Shown here piece by piece: positions 6,198 through 6,315 of a stretch of DNA of 6,315 bases (positions are counted from its first letter, which is position 1; the number at the start of each line of letters is the position of its first letter). A program made the translations under genes and the position numbers. Source of the DNA: CAG-303 sp034172985 (GTDB lineage Bacteria; Bacillota; Clostridia; Lachnospirales; Lachnospiraceae); assembly GCA_034172985.1 (NCBI GenBank), contig JAXFDY010000154.1, positions 1 through 6,315 on the forward strand, read 5' to 3'. A model generated the notes under the pieces. That model did not search any database. It worked only from the letters and a program-made list of their open reading frames with translations, and was not told the DNA's origin.

Positions 6198-6315
6198 TAC
6201 AGAGACCTTTAAAAACCCAGTAAAATCAAGGAGGAAATGCACACTATCTGTCTCTGGGTACCGACTGGGTACTCCCTATAATTTGATGTTTCTTATTCTA
6301 TAATAATATGATATA
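6198..6315. other. Non-coding DNA, probable end of an integrated element
   Basis: Right of the tRNA remnant I find no credible gene: the plus-strand frame across it begins inside the terminator and reads through antisense tRNA sequence (ARDGTRT), a known annotation artefact. The stretch holds short repeats: an inverted pair CAGAGAC (6200-6206) / GTCTCTG (6250-6256), and three copies of CTGGGT, one inverted (ACCCAG 6215-6220) and two direct. This is the kind of repeat content found at recombinase-binding ends, but no integrase is in the window. The last 35 bases are very AT-rich. Confidence 0.45.
6254..6272. repeat. Two direct repeats CTGGGTAC, 11-bp period
   Basis: CTGGGTAC occurs at 6254-6261 and again at 6265-6272, one DNA helical turn apart, with the related inverted ACCCAGTA at 6215-6222. 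Same-face repeats near a tRNA attachment core would suit arm-type sites for a tyrosine integrase; this is inference from position and spacing. Confidence 0.45.

Noticed and set aside
6118..6303. Plus-strand open frame of 61 codons at the right end
   Set aside because: It starts in a terminator hairpin and translates antisense tRNA sequence (ARDGTRT), a common false gene call.

Overview
The window looks like chromosomal DNA of a low-GC Gram-positive anaerobe of the class Clostridia, most likely a member of the Lachnospiraceae. The pointers are AT-rich intergenic DNA with sigma-A type promoters, AGGAGG-like ribosome sites, a FeoA-FeoB fusion with the P-loop GNQNCGKT, a tiny FeoB-associated Cys-rich membrane protein, and a glycoside hydrolase family 3 enzyme with swapped domains of the kind known from Ruminococcus and Butyrivibrio. 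The family placement is inference from protein style; no database was searched.

Layout from left to right. (1) Positions 1-244, minus strand: the first 81 codons of a secreted lipoprotein of unknown function that runs off the left edge, with its own good promoter at 344-372. (2) Positions 415-5366, minus strand: three tightly packed genes read in the order GH3 beta-glucosidase, FeoAB ferrous iron transporter, FeoB-associated Cys-rich peptide. The gaps are 13 and 10 bases, and the feoAB ribosome site overlaps the stop codon of the glucosidase, so this looks like one transcript joining sugar release to Fe(II) uptake. The 49-residue peptide gene is too short for ordinary ORF calling. (3) Positions 5367-5581: a divergent control region with a promoter facing each way, a perfect 17-bp palindrome over the -35 box of the leftward promoter, and an 11-bp-arm inverted repeat in the leader of the glucosidase operon. 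(4) Positions 5582-6037, plus strand: a small HD-domain phosphohydrolase with a complete two-metal ligand set, ended by a clear terminator at 6057-6088. (5) Positions 6123-6315: the last 20 bases of a tRNA gene on the minus strand with its terminator still in place, but with the rest of the tRNA replaced by unrelated non-coding DNA carrying short repeats. This looks like the displaced attachment site of an element integrated in a tRNA gene, with the element lying to the right of the window.

How the parts work together: FeoAB would import Fe2+ driven or gated by its GTPase domain, and the Cys-rich peptide probably assists it at the membrane. The GH3 enzyme has no signal peptide and should act in the cytoplasm on imported beta-glucosides or related glycosides. 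Why it is first in an iron-transport operon is the main open question. The divergent HD enzyme has a ligand set able to hold a two-iron centre, so a common regulator acting at the shared palindrome is a reasonable but untested idea. I saw no evidence for a wholly new defence or mobile system; the most unusual points are the operon composition, the control region and the tRNA scar.
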